The notes beneath the pieces were generated by a model. The model saw nothing but the letters and a program-made list of their open reading frames with translations, made no database searches and was not told where the DNA came from. Shown one piece after another: positions 1 to 12,343 of a stretch of DNA of 64,000 nucleotides (its first letter is position 1; every line of letters begins with the position of its first letter). The DNA lies in NCBI RefSeq assembly GCF_003573695.1, contig NC_039362.1, forward strand, positions 10,484,489-10,548,488. The letters run 5' to 3'. The translations under genes were made by a program, and so were the position numbers. This DNA comes from Papaver somniferum. Lineage: Eukaryota; Streptophyta; Magnoliopsida; Ranunculales; Papaveraceae.

Positions 1-2118
1 CGTGCTTCAGTCATGAGGATTTTGATATTTTCTGATGCACGTTTGAGCAACATTTGGAGAAAATATGCAAAATCCATGGTTTTGCTGAAACTGGCAAAAA
101 TACATGAGATGATGAAAATAATAAATAAACAAGGAATCACAAGGTGTGGGACCGACCAAAGCTAGGGCATGGTCGGTGATTAAGTTTTTTGATTGTGATT
201 GTAGTAAATAGGATTCGTTTCAGACTTGTGAAGGAAATGGAATTTTAGATTTAATAAAATTATATATACAAAAATATTAACAATGGGTGCGAGAGGTAAC
301 CAAGACACTAGATTCCACTATTATGCAAAATTTAATGATAAATATTTCAAAACTCTATTCAATTCTTAAGTCCTCTTTTATCTTTAATTCACTATCAATC
401 ATACAGATTCTCAAACATTATTTGTAAACCTTAAGCATAGATTATCAAGAGATTAAACCAAGCATAACCTATCAAACTGAATAACAAATAATTAAGACAA
501 TCATTCAAATAATTTAAAACTATGCAAAAGCAGCGATTAGGTGAATTATATAATTAAATGAAATAGTTACCCATTTATGTTGCTAGGGAATGGCCGACCG
601 GCTAGAGCCCGGTCCCACAAGTTTTCCTAATTTTTTTAATATTTTCCATGATTTTAGAGAAAATACATGAAATTAGGTAATTTTAGGGAAAATTCATAAA
701 ATCAAGGAATTTTCATAATTTGAGAAGGAATAATAAAATAATGGGACGTGAGGTGTGGGACCGGCCACGACCAAGGCATGACTGGCCGGCCAGCGGTCCC
801 GCGAAACCTTTCCCTAATTTTATTATTTTTTTGATAAAATCATGTGATTTAGATAAAAATACATGAAATTAGGTAATTTTCATGATTTTAAGGAAAATTC
901 ATAAAATCAAGGAATTTTCATAATTTGAGAGAAATAATAAAATAATTGAGACTTGAGGTGTGGGACCGGCCACAACCAAGACATGGTCGGCTGGTGCTCG
1001 GTCCCGCGACACCTTTCCCTAATTTTATTATTTTTTGATAAAATCATGTGATTTAGATAATTTCTTTGAAATAAAGGAAATTTGCTCGAGCGAGAGGATT
1101 TTCATGAGATCGTGAAAATAGTAAAAATATGGTAAAATATAAAATTGGGCGCGAGACTAGTCACGGCATGACTGGTCGGTTGGTGAGCCTAGTCCCCTGA
1201 CGCTTTTGTTTAATATTTTATTATTATTATTTTCCCTTCCTATTTTGCTTAGGTTCCTCGTTCGTTCGTATTTTTAAAATGATCATTCGTGCATTCAGAA
1301 TGCTGGTCTGTGTATTATCTGCTAATTACACTTGCACAATTTTTTCAGGGCTTATTCGATGCCCAGATGTCTGTTTCGTTGAATATTTATTACTAACCTG
1401 TGGAATTCTGCTGGGAAGAACCACATATTGAAGTAACTAAATATAACGAGGAATCGTAGAATATTGCTGAATATTCAGGAGATTAATTGACGACTCGTAG
1501 AATATTGATGGATATTCAGACGATGGTTCGTAGAATATTGCTGGATATTCAGACGATTTAAGATAATTAATTGCTGGCTCTGTACTAGAAGGGCTTCCTG
1601 TCTAGGAACATTAATTATCTGAGGGTTGAGCAATATGAACTTGCTGGAGTGTCATATTCCTCTTGCATAGTCGGGGAAAATCTGGTTACATCCCGAAGAT
1701 GTTGTCGCTCTATACTAGCAGACATGCTGTCTAGGAGCCGCCCAATCTTTCGATTCTACACAGTATGAGATGTGTCGTGGCCTCAGCTGAGAGACTGCAC
1801 ATCTTCATCTTCTCTGAGAGACTTTCTCCATCAGAGGTGGCATGAGATTTCATGCACAGAGACATGAGTCTCGATACTCATCCGATTGCCGGATCCGGAG
1901 TAATTACTGAAATTGCTCAGTATTCATGGGATGTGTCGTGGCCTCAGCTGAGAGACTACACATGTACACGTACTCTGAGAGACAACCTTCTCAGTCAAAG
2001 ATTTATGACATGAGCTTTCATGCTTTAATGAGAGACATAAGTCTCAATACTCATCCGGTTTCCGAATTTGGAGTATATTTTTACAATTCTACCCTTTGTA
2101 GAAAATCCACCATCTACA
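1..2118 (-). mobile_element. 3' LTR (partial) of outer Tat-like Ty3/gypsy element
   Basis: This stretch aligns with 11752-12343 plus 27492-28992, the 5' LTR of the same element. Position 1 matches about 11752, and both copies end in ATCTACA (2118 and 28992). On the minus strand the LTR therefore begins TGTAGATGG, directly after a purine-rich tract (GCAGGGGACTCAA) that fits a polypurine tract. The left part of the LTR is outside the window. About 180-590 does not align with the sister LTR and looks like a separate small insertion or replacement that I cannot name. The LTR carries repeated modules of about 200 bp with a GC-rich GGGACCG...CGGTCCC core, and short repeats of the type TAGAATATTGCTGGATATTC at 1460-1560. 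Confidence 0.8.
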
Positions 2119-3377
2119 TTGAGTCCCCTGCTTAGTGAGGAACAGTCATGTTCCTCAGTCAGCATTTAATGGTGATTTTACAGGTATAAATAAAAATAAG
2201 TAATTGAACTTAGTCATAAGATAAGATATTACCGGATTTCGACTGAATGAGCAAACCATGGTTTGAGCGAAAACCTCTGTGGCATAATAGAGCGTCATCC
2301 AGTGAACATAAAACCGTGTAGAACCGCTGGTTCGATGGTGGAACCTTGGTTGGTTTAGGATTCACGGGTCGGGCCAAAAAGGGAAATCCTTATGGAATTA
2401 GGTTTTGGAAATAAAATTAGGTATAAAAGGGATTAATTCTCTTTTTTTTTTTCTTTAGATGTTTGATGATTCCATGAGTGTTTCATGCTTTCACCATATC
2501 AAAATCCTGTACATGTGTATATGTTGATGTGGGTTTTGTAGAAAACCCTTGTTTTATCAAACGTATGTTCGTTCTATCGTTAGTTTTGGAAACTAATAAA
2601 AATCCTTGATTTATGAGAGATTTTTTTTTTATATATGTGGACTTAGGTCCAGTGATAAAACTTAGTGTATGAGTTTTCATGTGAACCAAGATTTTACCTT
2701 AATAGATGTGAGATTTCATAAAACCGAAATAAACTCCGTTTTAAAGGATAATGTTTATTCGAGGAAAATATACATATATATTTTTATGTATGTAAACTTA
2801 TGTCCAATGATAAAACTTTATTTATGAGCTTTCATGAGAGTTAGTATTTTATCACAATAGGTGTGAGCTTTCACAAAACTAGCATAAACCTTTGTTTTTA
2901 ATAAAACACTAATACGAAGGAAAATAGTTTTTTTTTAATATATATGTAGCCGTGACATATTTTATGTGAAACATGATGACATATTTTATTCACATGTATT
3001 TGTTCTTATTAGATAAATTCTGAAAATTTATATGAACAACTTACATTAATTATTGATTTGTAAAATCAAGACATCGGTTTTGAGTAACCTTCAAACTAGA
3101 CAACTTATTTATGATGAAGTCATGTCTTATTGTAAATTTCATAGTTCAGTTGTGTGAATGTTCACGTTATGAAAATTATGTATATGATTTTATGAGAAAT
3201 CAATTTTGAAGGTTAATAAAGTTTTGTTCGTTACTGCAGGTTTCAAGGAACGAACTAATTTCGTGTGTTAACTCTTGTATTGCAATCACTATTTTTAGTG
3301 AAATTGAAACAGGTAAGAGTTCAAGATTTACCATTTGTAGAAACCGGCGTTTTAATTTACATGATTCCATCATCTTA
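2119..3377. other. Spacer between 3' LTR and PMD gene, possible promoter
   Basis: This is AT-rich internal sequence of the outer gypsy element with no convincing coding region. A TATA-like TATAAAAG at 2422-2429 lies on the plus strand upstream of the PMD gene. It could be that gene's own promoter, in which case about 950 bp of leader would precede the ATG, possibly with a 5' UTR intron. Similar sentences such as 'gtgagctttcatgagag' recur at about 2640-2900, so part of the spacer is an old local duplication. Confidence 0.4.
2422..2429 (+). promoter_or_regulatory. TATA-like box upstream of the PMD gene
   Basis: TATAAAAG occurs on the plus strand, followed about 25 bp later by a pyrimidine-rich CT tract. 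It is the best TATA match between the LTR and the PMD gene. Promoter function is an inference from motif and position only. Confidence 0.3.
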
Positions 3378-6300
3378 TTGAATTCGCGGATGACTGAAAC
3401 ATTGTGTGGATTTCACAGCAGCTTTGCGAGGATGTCTGATTCTCCAGCTAATGACGCTTCCAGAGATGAAAGGTGTGCAGATGATGATATCTCCATAGAG
3501 GAAACATGCACGGATGAGACTTCCGTTGGTGAGGAAGACGAAACACCTGGAGTCAAGAATGTCCCAAACATAGATGACGCTTTCTTTGAGGTTCAGGAGC
3601 CCGAAAATCGTCTCAAGTCCCCGGTATATCGCTTTATGATCAATCCCAGGACGGTCACTCAAAAGAAATTGGTGACTCCTCGTGTTGTTATTCGGTTCTG
3701 TCTTGAACGAGGATTGTTCCAGGCTTCAATGATTGAATTCAAGCTTTCTCGACGCCCTTTAGAGAAGTTCTCGGGATGGTCTAGACACATGCTGGGATTT
3801 CCTCGTGTTAGAGCTATGCTGGATAGAGAACAAATTACCAGGGCCGTTCAAACATCTGGATATTTGTATATCTTTCATGACACACGAGGTATTGTAGCTC
3901 TTCTTGCTCGCAGGTGCATCCCAACTCATACATTTATATGCAGCTGGGGAGAGTTCACTATTACCTTAGAAGATGTAGTTGCTTTGTTGCATCTTCCAAT
4001 TACATGTAACTTTCCTGAAGAACTTTGGACGGCGGAAGAGAAAGCAGTTTCCAAAACTTTAACAGCTGAGATGGAAATAATCAACAAGGTTTTTGGTAAA
4101 GGTTGTTACGCTCATTGGTTGACACATTGGTGGCAACGAGACGTCCCTCTTTATGAACCCGATGATATGTTGTATATTGTTGCTTTCTTGTGCTTATGGA
4201 TGTCCAGAGATGTGTTTGAAGATGATGGTACCTTGTTGAAGCCTTTTGTAATTCCTTTCGCTATTAAACTGGCTCAAGGTGAACAACTTCCGCTCGGTAG
4301 CTTATTCTTGGGTTCTTTATATTCTAACCTGGACTCTTTAGTCGTACACTCCAGTGTTTCAAACGGCTTCATGAAGATTGAATGCTACTCCAATACGATG
4401 TTCCTCCAAGCTCTGATGTGGGAGCGTTTCGGAAACCATACACCCATTCCCCATAGTGTCTTACAAAGTCTGAACTCTGCTGATGCTCGACGTATCTTCC
4501 ATGAGAAACACAACGCTAGGATTATGCGCTGGTCTACGAAGCAAATTCAGTCCAAGACACGCTTCATCGACGTATTAGATGACGAGTCTGAGTTCAACTT
4601 CCGTCCTTGGGTGGTGGTTCCTCCTCACGTTTCTCAATTGAAGACTTTCAATGCTGGAGAAAGTAAGTATTTGAAATCCGGTGATGATTTGAGTGATGGA
4701 GAAAGATCGTTCATGCTGAGTTGTACTCCCGGTCACATAATATCAGCAGCATATGGAGATTTTTCAGTGTAGGAATATAATATTGACAGACTCGCCCATC
4801 AGATGGGTATGGACCAATGTGTTCCAACCTTCAGAAGGAGAAGACCATTAGTGGAACAACTTAAGACTTGTTTAGATCACATACATGATGAAGGAAGCTC
4901 CTATTGGTTCCCTTGTATTGATCGAACCACGTACGTGACTCCAGGTTACATGGAATTCTGGGATCAGCAGTTTGAGAGTCTTAATGATTATGTGACGGCC
5001 TCCCAACCTTTAGTGAAGGATACCCCTTCTTCTGAGATGAGTGCCTCTCGTCCCATACTAAGGAATATTTCTGGTGGTGACAAAAGAAAGACATCTCCAG
5101 GAGGTTCACCGGTATGTATTCTTTTGCATATTCCTCATACAACTCGTATAATCGTCTTTAATTACTACATCAATTTCTTTTGAAGGAGGGTCGTGCTGTG
5201 AGACCCCGAATTGAAGTGAATTTCTCAGAGGCGGAGGCAATTGCTCACGGTGGACAAGGCAGGAGCAAGAATTGCAAGTTGTTGCCCAACACCACTGGTG
5301 AGTTGTTGATATTTTTCCGCTGTGACTTCTTCCATCCGCATTATTAGGATCTCAAAACCAATATTTTTTATTTGGTTACAGGACTTTGCTCCGTCTAGTA
5401 TTGACGGTCTTCGATTCTCTGTTGCTGGGCAAACGACTTCTGATTTGAGCGTTGAAGAAGAAGTCGCCGTGAGTAATTTCCTTTACCATCGGACATAAAA
5501 GTTTCATGTGAAGATGCTAATTACTTGATAATATGTCCAGGAGGATGTCATCATGGAGGCGGAAAGTGCTGATGTTCGACCTTCCTCTGAGAATATAGAT
5601 GAAGGCGCTTCCAAAGATTCAGAGCCAAATAGAAGTAATGAACCCCTTGTCGTTAATACGGACGATCATAATTCCTCGAGTACTTCGGAGACCTCCAAAG
5701 TAAGTATATACCCTTACCCTATTCATAGAAGTATGAAAGTGCTGATTTGTGAATGAATGAATGAATGGAAATCTATGTGTATATATGAAAAAACTTGGTC
5801 GAACTTCGTCGTCAGAAAATTCAGAACCCAGTTTTTTACCAACGCCGTAAAATCTTCATATGGAGTCGAATTTTCAATATCTGCATATGTATCCTCAAGC
5901 CCAGGAAATTTACAAGGTTTGGTAAAGAAGATTTTTAAGTTTTGAGCATGTTTAGGGCCTGAAAAAGACGAAATAGTAAACTTCCGGGAGACTTTCAGAA
6001 CTTTTTTCAGATTGCATGTTTCCCGATGTTTTGACCACAGCTCCTAGCTCGTTTTTCCAATTGCCATGAAATTTTGACATGTTGTAGAGGACTTCCATAC
6101 AAAGACAATGGTATATGACCCAACTGTAGACTCCATACCAATTTCTCCCAATTATTCATTGAACACAGGGAAGTGTAAAATTTCTTCAGCTGAGTTTCTT
6201 TGAAAACGTGTTTCATGACTTTGATGCTACTTGTACACGTCTTAGATGCATGATAAGGAACTTAGATGATGTTAGTTCACTTAATTTCTTAATTTATAAT

Positions 6301-7120
6301 CGTATTGGATTTCCATCTTTGAATCATTCTAATCCCATGTAATCTTCGCATTAGGTGCCGAACTATGAATCCAGGAGTCGAGAATTATGAATCCAGTAAT
6401 GATGGTTTGGGAAATCCAGGAGTTGTCGGTGACAAGACTTCCATATCTGTGCCACAAGATGATGAAGCGCTGGTCGTTGATGCCGTGGAGGTAGAAGAAA
6501 ATCTAATTGTGCCTCAGACGGTGGAACCGGAACCCGAAATAGCGGAAGCTACTTCTTCTGAAATTGTCTCTATGATCACCGATGCTGCTCCAGTAGTTGA
6601 GAACCAGATGATAGTGCATGAGTATCCGACTGCATGGATTTCCTTTGATCCTCAATTTGGTGAGTTACTCCCGTATCACCAGCTTGTTGGAGGATTTAGC
6701 GTTCCTATCGGATATGCTGCTATGTACAAGGAACTGTGGGAAATGTACGGACACATTGTTGTTACTCAGGATCCAGAACGCGGTTATTTTCTGACGAAAC
6801 AAGTGCAGGCTATTTTGCGTGTCATAGATGATATCCGGATTACTGCCAGAAATGTTGTTACTCAAGATGTACTCTTTGATTGGGAATACAACTTGAAGAA
6901 TGCTGAAGATCTTAGCTTCAATCTGAAGTGGCTCCGTCAAAGACTTGAATTTATCAGGAAAGCATTAAAGGACGATGTTCCCTTCCCTACCAGTGATGCC
7001 GTGTTGAAGAAGATGAATGAAGTTGTTGATCTAACCAGGAAGCTGGAGGTGGAAAAGGCAGCTCTGAAAGTCTTGGAGGAGGCAGAGGAGCAGAAATCTT
7101 TCTTCGATGGTTTTCTTTAG
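3378..7120 (+). pseudogene. Plant mobile domain (PMD) gene carried antisense in a gypsy element
   Basis: The first exon (3378-5111; an alternative start is at 3434) encodes an acidic N-terminus and then a domain with the hallmarks of the aminotransferase-like plant mobile domain (MAIN/MAIL1 type): an FSGWSRHMLGFPR-like start, HTFICSWGEFTITLEDV near residue 195, and NIDRLAHQMGMDQ at the C-terminal side. One in-frame TAG at 4770-4772 interrupts it; the same frame continues cleanly to 5111. Consensus splice sites define exons at 5186-5297, 5382-5468 and 5541-5699, then a 655-bp intron and a last exon from 6355, whose open frame runs 6365-7120 and ends in a charged, probably coiled-coil segment. 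Exon 2 (112 bp) and the last exon do not join in frame, so small indels are likely. The gene is antisense to gag-pol. Extra antisense PMD ORFs are known from Tat-lineage gypsy elements; MAIN/MAIL1 themselves act in silencing and development. Function of this copy is unknown. Confidence 0.75.
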
Positions 7121-7500
7121 TTTCCTTTCCATAATCCCATGAATTTCTGAACTTCTGAGACATGTGAGGTTTTCATTTGGGTTTTGATATTAGCTGGTTT
7201 TGGATTGCTAGATGGTTAAGGATTTTCTTTTGGATTTGATTGAGATTTTCCTTTAAGTAAAGTGAACTGAATTTTTGATAAATTGTTGAATTCAAATACT
7301 AATTGCAAGTATTGCAAACGTTTTGGAGGAATTGAAATACAATGAAAGAAAATCCTAAATGCCAAATCCAGACATCATGAGTGCTCAAACGCTCAGTACC
7401 TCAAATACCCAATAATTTCAGACAAACGCCTTAAGGCAATTCTCGTGAATTACTGGCAGGGTTCTGCCATCCGTGTTGACCAATTTGTAGTATCCTCCAG
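7121..7500. other. Junction between PMD gene and integrase remnant
   Basis: Beyond the stop at 7120 I see only AT-rich untranslated sequence. From about 7445 it passes into the tail of the minus-strand integrase remnant. No other gene is visible. Confidence 0.4.
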
Positions 7501-7810
7501 TTATGGACTTAGCAACCATAAATGGTCCTTCCCAATTGGATCTCCTTGCGGAGTGGAGATCTCGTTTAGCCGCCTAGAGAACCAAATTCCCTTCCTCGAA
7601 TTTGTTCGGCTTAGTAGTTCGCGCCTTGAATATCTTTTGCTGATTCCATGGTTGTGGCACGTATGGGCATTCATGTAGAGGAGAGTACCCAGCATACTGT
7701 CTGTCGTGCTTAGCCAGGTCTTCACCAATAAACCTCTTGATAGAATGACCGACTTGGAGAAGCTCTGAACCCGACCATTGGGTATAATATTGGCGGGTTA
7801 AATTGTCCAT
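7445..7810 (-). pseudogene. Integrase C-terminal remnant of the outer gypsy element
   Basis: Read on the minus strand, fragments in shifted frames give KPNKFEEGNLVL, then SNWEGPFMVAKSITGGYY and NTDGRTLPVI. This is the characteristic C-terminal tail of Ty3/gypsy integrases ('...W.GPF.V...GAY.L...G'). It directly abuts the gag-protease part. The reverse transcriptase, RNase H and integrase core, normally several kilobases, are therefore deleted. The element cannot be autonomous. Confidence 0.75.
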
Positions 7811-10109
7811 CCATAACTTTTGGTAATTGCTAAATCGTTTGTAGGGAGAAGTCCTTGAATCAAAGCATCATATTTGAACATTGGTAATATTGGAGCACGA
7901 AAAGGAATAAGACTTTCCTGAGCTCGAAACCTTTTGACAAAGATATGTGGATTTTTCCCAGGTTCTTGCGTAAGTCCCATCAAGGTTTTTACTTCCTCCA
8001 GATGCTCGAACGGTGGGGTGTCCTCTGTTTCCTCTTCCAACTTGGAGTCTTTGTCGACGATAGAGCGTGTTGAAAGCTTTGAAATTACTCTTCTAGCATG
8101 AATCCAAGTTCTTACAAGGATCATGTCAAATCCAGGATCTTCTCGAATTATGTGAAACTTGGTCTCAGTGCAGACCAAATTCTCTGTGACTTTGAGAATG
8201 ATGAAGCCGTATGCATCTCTGGAGATTCCTTCGTGGTCTCTGATTGCTATGGGATCATGAGTAGCCTCTTGTCAAGTAATGCCAGCAGATCTGAGAGTTT
8301 TCAAAGGGATGATGTTGACGGCGGTGCCGACATCAACGAATTCTCTTTTGAACTCATTTCTGTCCCCAGTCATACATTTCTTTGTCGGTGGCTGAAGGTT
8401 CATGAGGTAATTCTGGAATCAATAGGCGTTTCCCAATCACTATGTGGTTCAAAGCTGTGAACATGTCTCCCCTTTGTGCTTTTGACAGATATAGCAATTC
8501 ACAGACATGCTCTATCAATGACTGAACCGCTTCCTTGACCGGTGCTTCAGAAATGGAGAAAGTCCTGACAGGAAGAGGATCTCTGTGTACTCCTTCGGCT
8601 CCAAGGTTAAGTTCTCCTGACTCAACTTTTTCTCTGAATATGTGTTTCAAAACTTTGCAGCTACTTGTGGGGTGATTGACGAACCTGTGGAATCGGCATT
8701 CACGAAGATTTTCCATGTCTTCCTCAGTTGGGTCTCTCCTGACATATGGCAATTTGATTGCACCATCTTAGATCCAGGTGTCTAATAGTTCGAGCACTTC
8801 TCCAATGGGGAGAGGAAAATCAAGTGAATCATCAGGAGCTTCTGTGCGGTGGCCAGGAGCCTGTGTATCTGGCTTGTCCTTCTTTTGCGTCTTTGGAGGA
8901 GCTGCAGTATGCTTGTTCGGGGATTCTTCCTTGCGCTTGCTCCCTTCAGCATTGTTTGCAGAGGGCTGCAGGTTGTACTGCTTGTTGATCAGGCGTCTTC
9001 TTCCTCGAGTGTCACGTGATTCCTCAGTCTTTGAGGACTTTGCTCTTTCTAACAGGGCAGGTGCAGTGGTTGCTGATCTCTTCGCGGCTTCGTGAAGCTC
9101 TGAGAAAGTCTGGAATCGAAGATCTCTAATAGAGCTCTGTAAACCGGGAGCATGTCGTTGATACACAAATCTACCATCTGATGCTCTGTGACATTTGGGT
9201 CATGACAGTCCAGGGCCTGGACTCTGAATCTTTTCACGTAATCATTGGGATTCTCACTGACTCACTGGAGCATTCTTCCAAGATCAGAGAGAGTGACTTG
9301 CTCTGACACGAAAAAGTACTTCCTGTAGAAGGCATTGATCATTTCTCCCCAATTGTTGATAGTCCCCGGTGCGATGTTGTTGTACCAGGTGTATGCTCTG
9401 CCTTTCAAGGATTTTGAAAACTCTTTGAGACGAACAACATGGTTATGTTCATACTCTCCCAAGGCTTCGAGAAAATGAGAGACATGTTCTCGGGCATTGT
9501 CAGTTTCGTCATACATATTGAAAGTTGGAGAAATGTAACCCTTTGGAAGGGGAATCCTCTGCGTAGCGGCATGATAAGGAGGTTGGAGACGATGGACATG
9601 TGATGTATTGTATTTTCCACGGTTATCCAGAAGGCGCTCCACGTCTTCCCGAGTAATGAAATTTGATGGTTCCTTTGCTGATGAATCTGCAGCTTTGCCA
9701 GTTTCATCATCATCCACTGTATGGATTGGGATTAATTCAGGATCAGCAACATCTGAGGATTTCTCCTTCTATTTTCCCTTTTCTTGAGTCTTCTCTGTCA
9801 TCTTATCAGTAAGAGTTTTGAGATAATTACACACCTCCTTCTGTGTAGCAGCCATGTCAGTCTGATTCTTTGCGAGAGTCTCCTGCACATTGATAAGATC
9901 AGCAATGGTAGGTGGTGGATTTCCTCTGACTTCTTCAGGGCGTCGACCGAACAGGGATGACCTTCAGCGTGAGGAGGAGTAATGTAACCACCGTCAGTGT
10001 TGGATTCCGGAATCATTTCCGGGATATTCTGATTGTCATTGTTGTTGTTGTTAGTAATAGCGTCGTTTGTGTTGGAACCTGTAACTAACCCAGACCTAAG
10101 ACCATCCAT
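7798..10109 (-). pseudogene. Broken gag-protease region of the outer gypsy element
   Basis: On the minus strand a gag polyprotein starts near 10109 (MDGLRSGLVTG), just inside the primer-binding site. The core retrotransposon gag domain is clear at 9262-9717 (LKEFSKSLKGRAYTWYNN, then INAFYRKYFF). It continues through 9237-8768, and then a nucleocapsid-like Cys-His motif, CRFHRFVNHPTSSC, near 8690-8650. A retropepsin-like segment follows: FVDVGTAVNII near 8340 (the usual Asp-Thr/Ser-Gly reads Asp-Val-Gly) and GFDMILVRTWIHA near 8120. The frame is broken at several places, including stops at about 9259-9261 and 9770 and a shift near 9945. Gag normally forms the virus-like particle and the protease matures it. 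Motif order and the PBS agree with a Tat-like lineage. Nothing here looks functional. Confidence 0.8.
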
Positions 10110-10151
10110 CTTGTGAAATCGTGATATTTCAACCGAGAGATTAATCTCCCA

Positions 10152-10164
10152 CTGTGGTCGCCAA
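10152..10164 (-). other. Primer-binding site of the outer gypsy element
   Basis: The minus strand reads TTGGCGACCACAG, two bases after the 5' LTR end (CACTCACA). The position between LTR and gag is right for a tRNA primer-binding site. The exact tRNA is not identified. Confidence 0.55.
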
Positions 10165-10166
10165 TC

Positions 10167-12343
10167 TGTGAGTGGGGAAAACCGATTTTCTGGCTTTTAC
10201 GGAATTGAAGAGTCGACCGTGTGGAGACTCCTTGAACCGAGCGAAATGTTGAACCTTACACAGATGCACTGCAAGAAGGGAGTGCTTTAAGTTCGAGAGA
10301 TAAATCTGTAATACCCCGGCCTAAACCAAGAACAATGGCCGTTCCAGAGTCAATTCGGTCACAAGAAGGGATGGTTTGATCTGTAGGAGGGAAGATGAGA
10401 AATGCGTGAGATCAATGGTGATCTGAGATTGTAGGTGTGTTGTGAATTCAACGTGAAAAATGCTCTGAATGATTGAATTTTGCTCAATTGAGAGTAAATT
10501 CTGTGGGTTCGTGTAGACGAAATATTGTCTGTATGTACTTTTGATGAGAAATTACTCGTTTTGGCGAATGTTGTTCGAATGTTCGAAAACCTCTATCTTT
10601 TCAATCAGGATTCAGAGACATTTTATAATGTCGTAGTTGAAAACACCATGATCCCATGAAGTGTGACAGTTGCTGGAATCCGAGAGTGGGAAATGGGGAA
10701 ATCGTGTTAAAACCAATTACTCATCGTGCGGAGACTTGGTTAACTTTCCACCCACTACTTTGCTGACTCTTCCAACTGATTGCACGACTTGCTCACATTC
10801 TCGTCAAGGGTGAACACACGTGTCGTAGACCGCCAGACTAAAACCCTAGTTAATATCCCCCCATGTGACACGATTGAAATCTCGTGATTGTGGAGTCAGT
10901 TGCTGACTTTATGGGACGATGAGTCCATGCAGCGCTGAATTGAACATGATTAGCAAATGTTTCGAAACTCATGAATTTAATGTGTCTGCTGAGACGAGGT
11001 ATCATTATAACCTAAGACGAGCAAAACTGTGTTGTTAAATTGTTGAATATTGATAGTTGAACCAATATTCTTTGATTTGAGCAAATATTGCTAGTCTGAG
11101 CGAATATTGCTAATTGAATAAATATTGCCGGTTCGAGCGAATATTGCTAGTTCGAGCGAATATTGCTAGTTCGAGCAAATATTGTTCTTTTGATGAATTG
11201 TTGGTAGCTGGACCAAATAAAATATTAATTTAAGTTACTGACTGCTGGGTCGAGCAAAATAAATATGAATATCAATCATGGAATCAACATAAAATTATCA
11301 GAGTGTTCGAATCTGCAGAGCTCTGGATACAAAACCCTAATTTTACCGAAATGCTGATTTATTGCAAATCAACACGGTACCGGCTACATGGGATGACGGG
11401 TTCACCATATAACGCCCAGATGCTCGAATGAGCAAAAAATACCAAAGTCTCTTGAGGATCAGTTGGTGAAAGAATGATTAAATGCTGGTTTAATCATTTA
11501 CTGAAATAATGCTCGTGTGAGCAAAAAATATGAGGGGCCGACCAAGAGGTCATGAGACCGGCTCTTGATGGTCGTGGGACCAGTAGATGGTCGTTTGAGC
11601 GAACTTCCAATTGTTTGGAAAGAGTTCGAACCTAATATGAGCAACTGAGCAAATTAGGTTAAAATCATTAAAACATGCGGGACCAGCTGTTTGCAAGCCT
11701 CAAGTTCTCCCTTGGTCGGTCAAGGGGATTTACCCTTGTCACCATAGTTTCCGTGCTTCTGTCCTAAGAATTTTGATATTTTATGATGCACGTTTGAGCA
11801 ACATTTGGAGAAAATTTGCAAAATCCATGGTTTTGCTGAAACCGGCAAAAATACATGAGATGATGAAAATAATAAATAAACAAGGAATCACAAGTTGTGG
11901 GACCGGCCACGGCTAGCGCATGGTCGGCCGGCTGACACGCGGTCCCACATGCTTTTCCTAGTTTTATGTGATTTTATGTATTTTTCTCTGATTTAAGGGA
12001 AATTCCATGAAATTGGAGAGTTTGGCGAAATTAGGGAACTTCCATGAGATGAGAGACATAAATTAAAATATAAAATAGGGACTGGGAGTGTGGGACCGGC
12101 AATGGTTGTGGCATGACCGGCCGGCCGATGGGCGCGTGCCCCAAGGCACTCTTCCCAATTTTATTTAATTTTGATGATTTTAGATAATTTTTCATAAAAT
12201 CAAAGGGATTTGTTGAAAACCAAGATATTTTGTTGAAATCAGGGAGTTTTCATGAAATCAGGAAACCAAACACCAAATAATAATAAAATAATCGTCATGT
12301 GGGACCGGCTAGGGCATGGGCGGCCGGATAGAGCCCGGTCCCA
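10167..12343 (-). mobile_element. 5' LTR of outer gypsy element, first part
   Basis: The plus strand starts TGTGAGTGGGG, so the minus-strand LTR ends ...CACTCACA next to the primer-binding site. From 11752 on it matches the 3' LTR at 1-600. At 12343 it is cut by the nested gag-only element and resumes at 27492. Without that insertion and its duplicated 5 bp the LTR is about 3.7 kb. It contains short repeats of GAGCGAATATTGCTAGTTC at 11090-11190 and the same GGGACCGGCC modules as the other LTR. Confidence 0.8.
12339..12343. repeat. Target-site duplication TCCCA, left
   Basis: TCCCA here and at 27487-27491 flank the nested element. The unoccupied sequence is seen in the sister LTR near 605-612 (cggtcccacaag). 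Confidence 0.85.
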
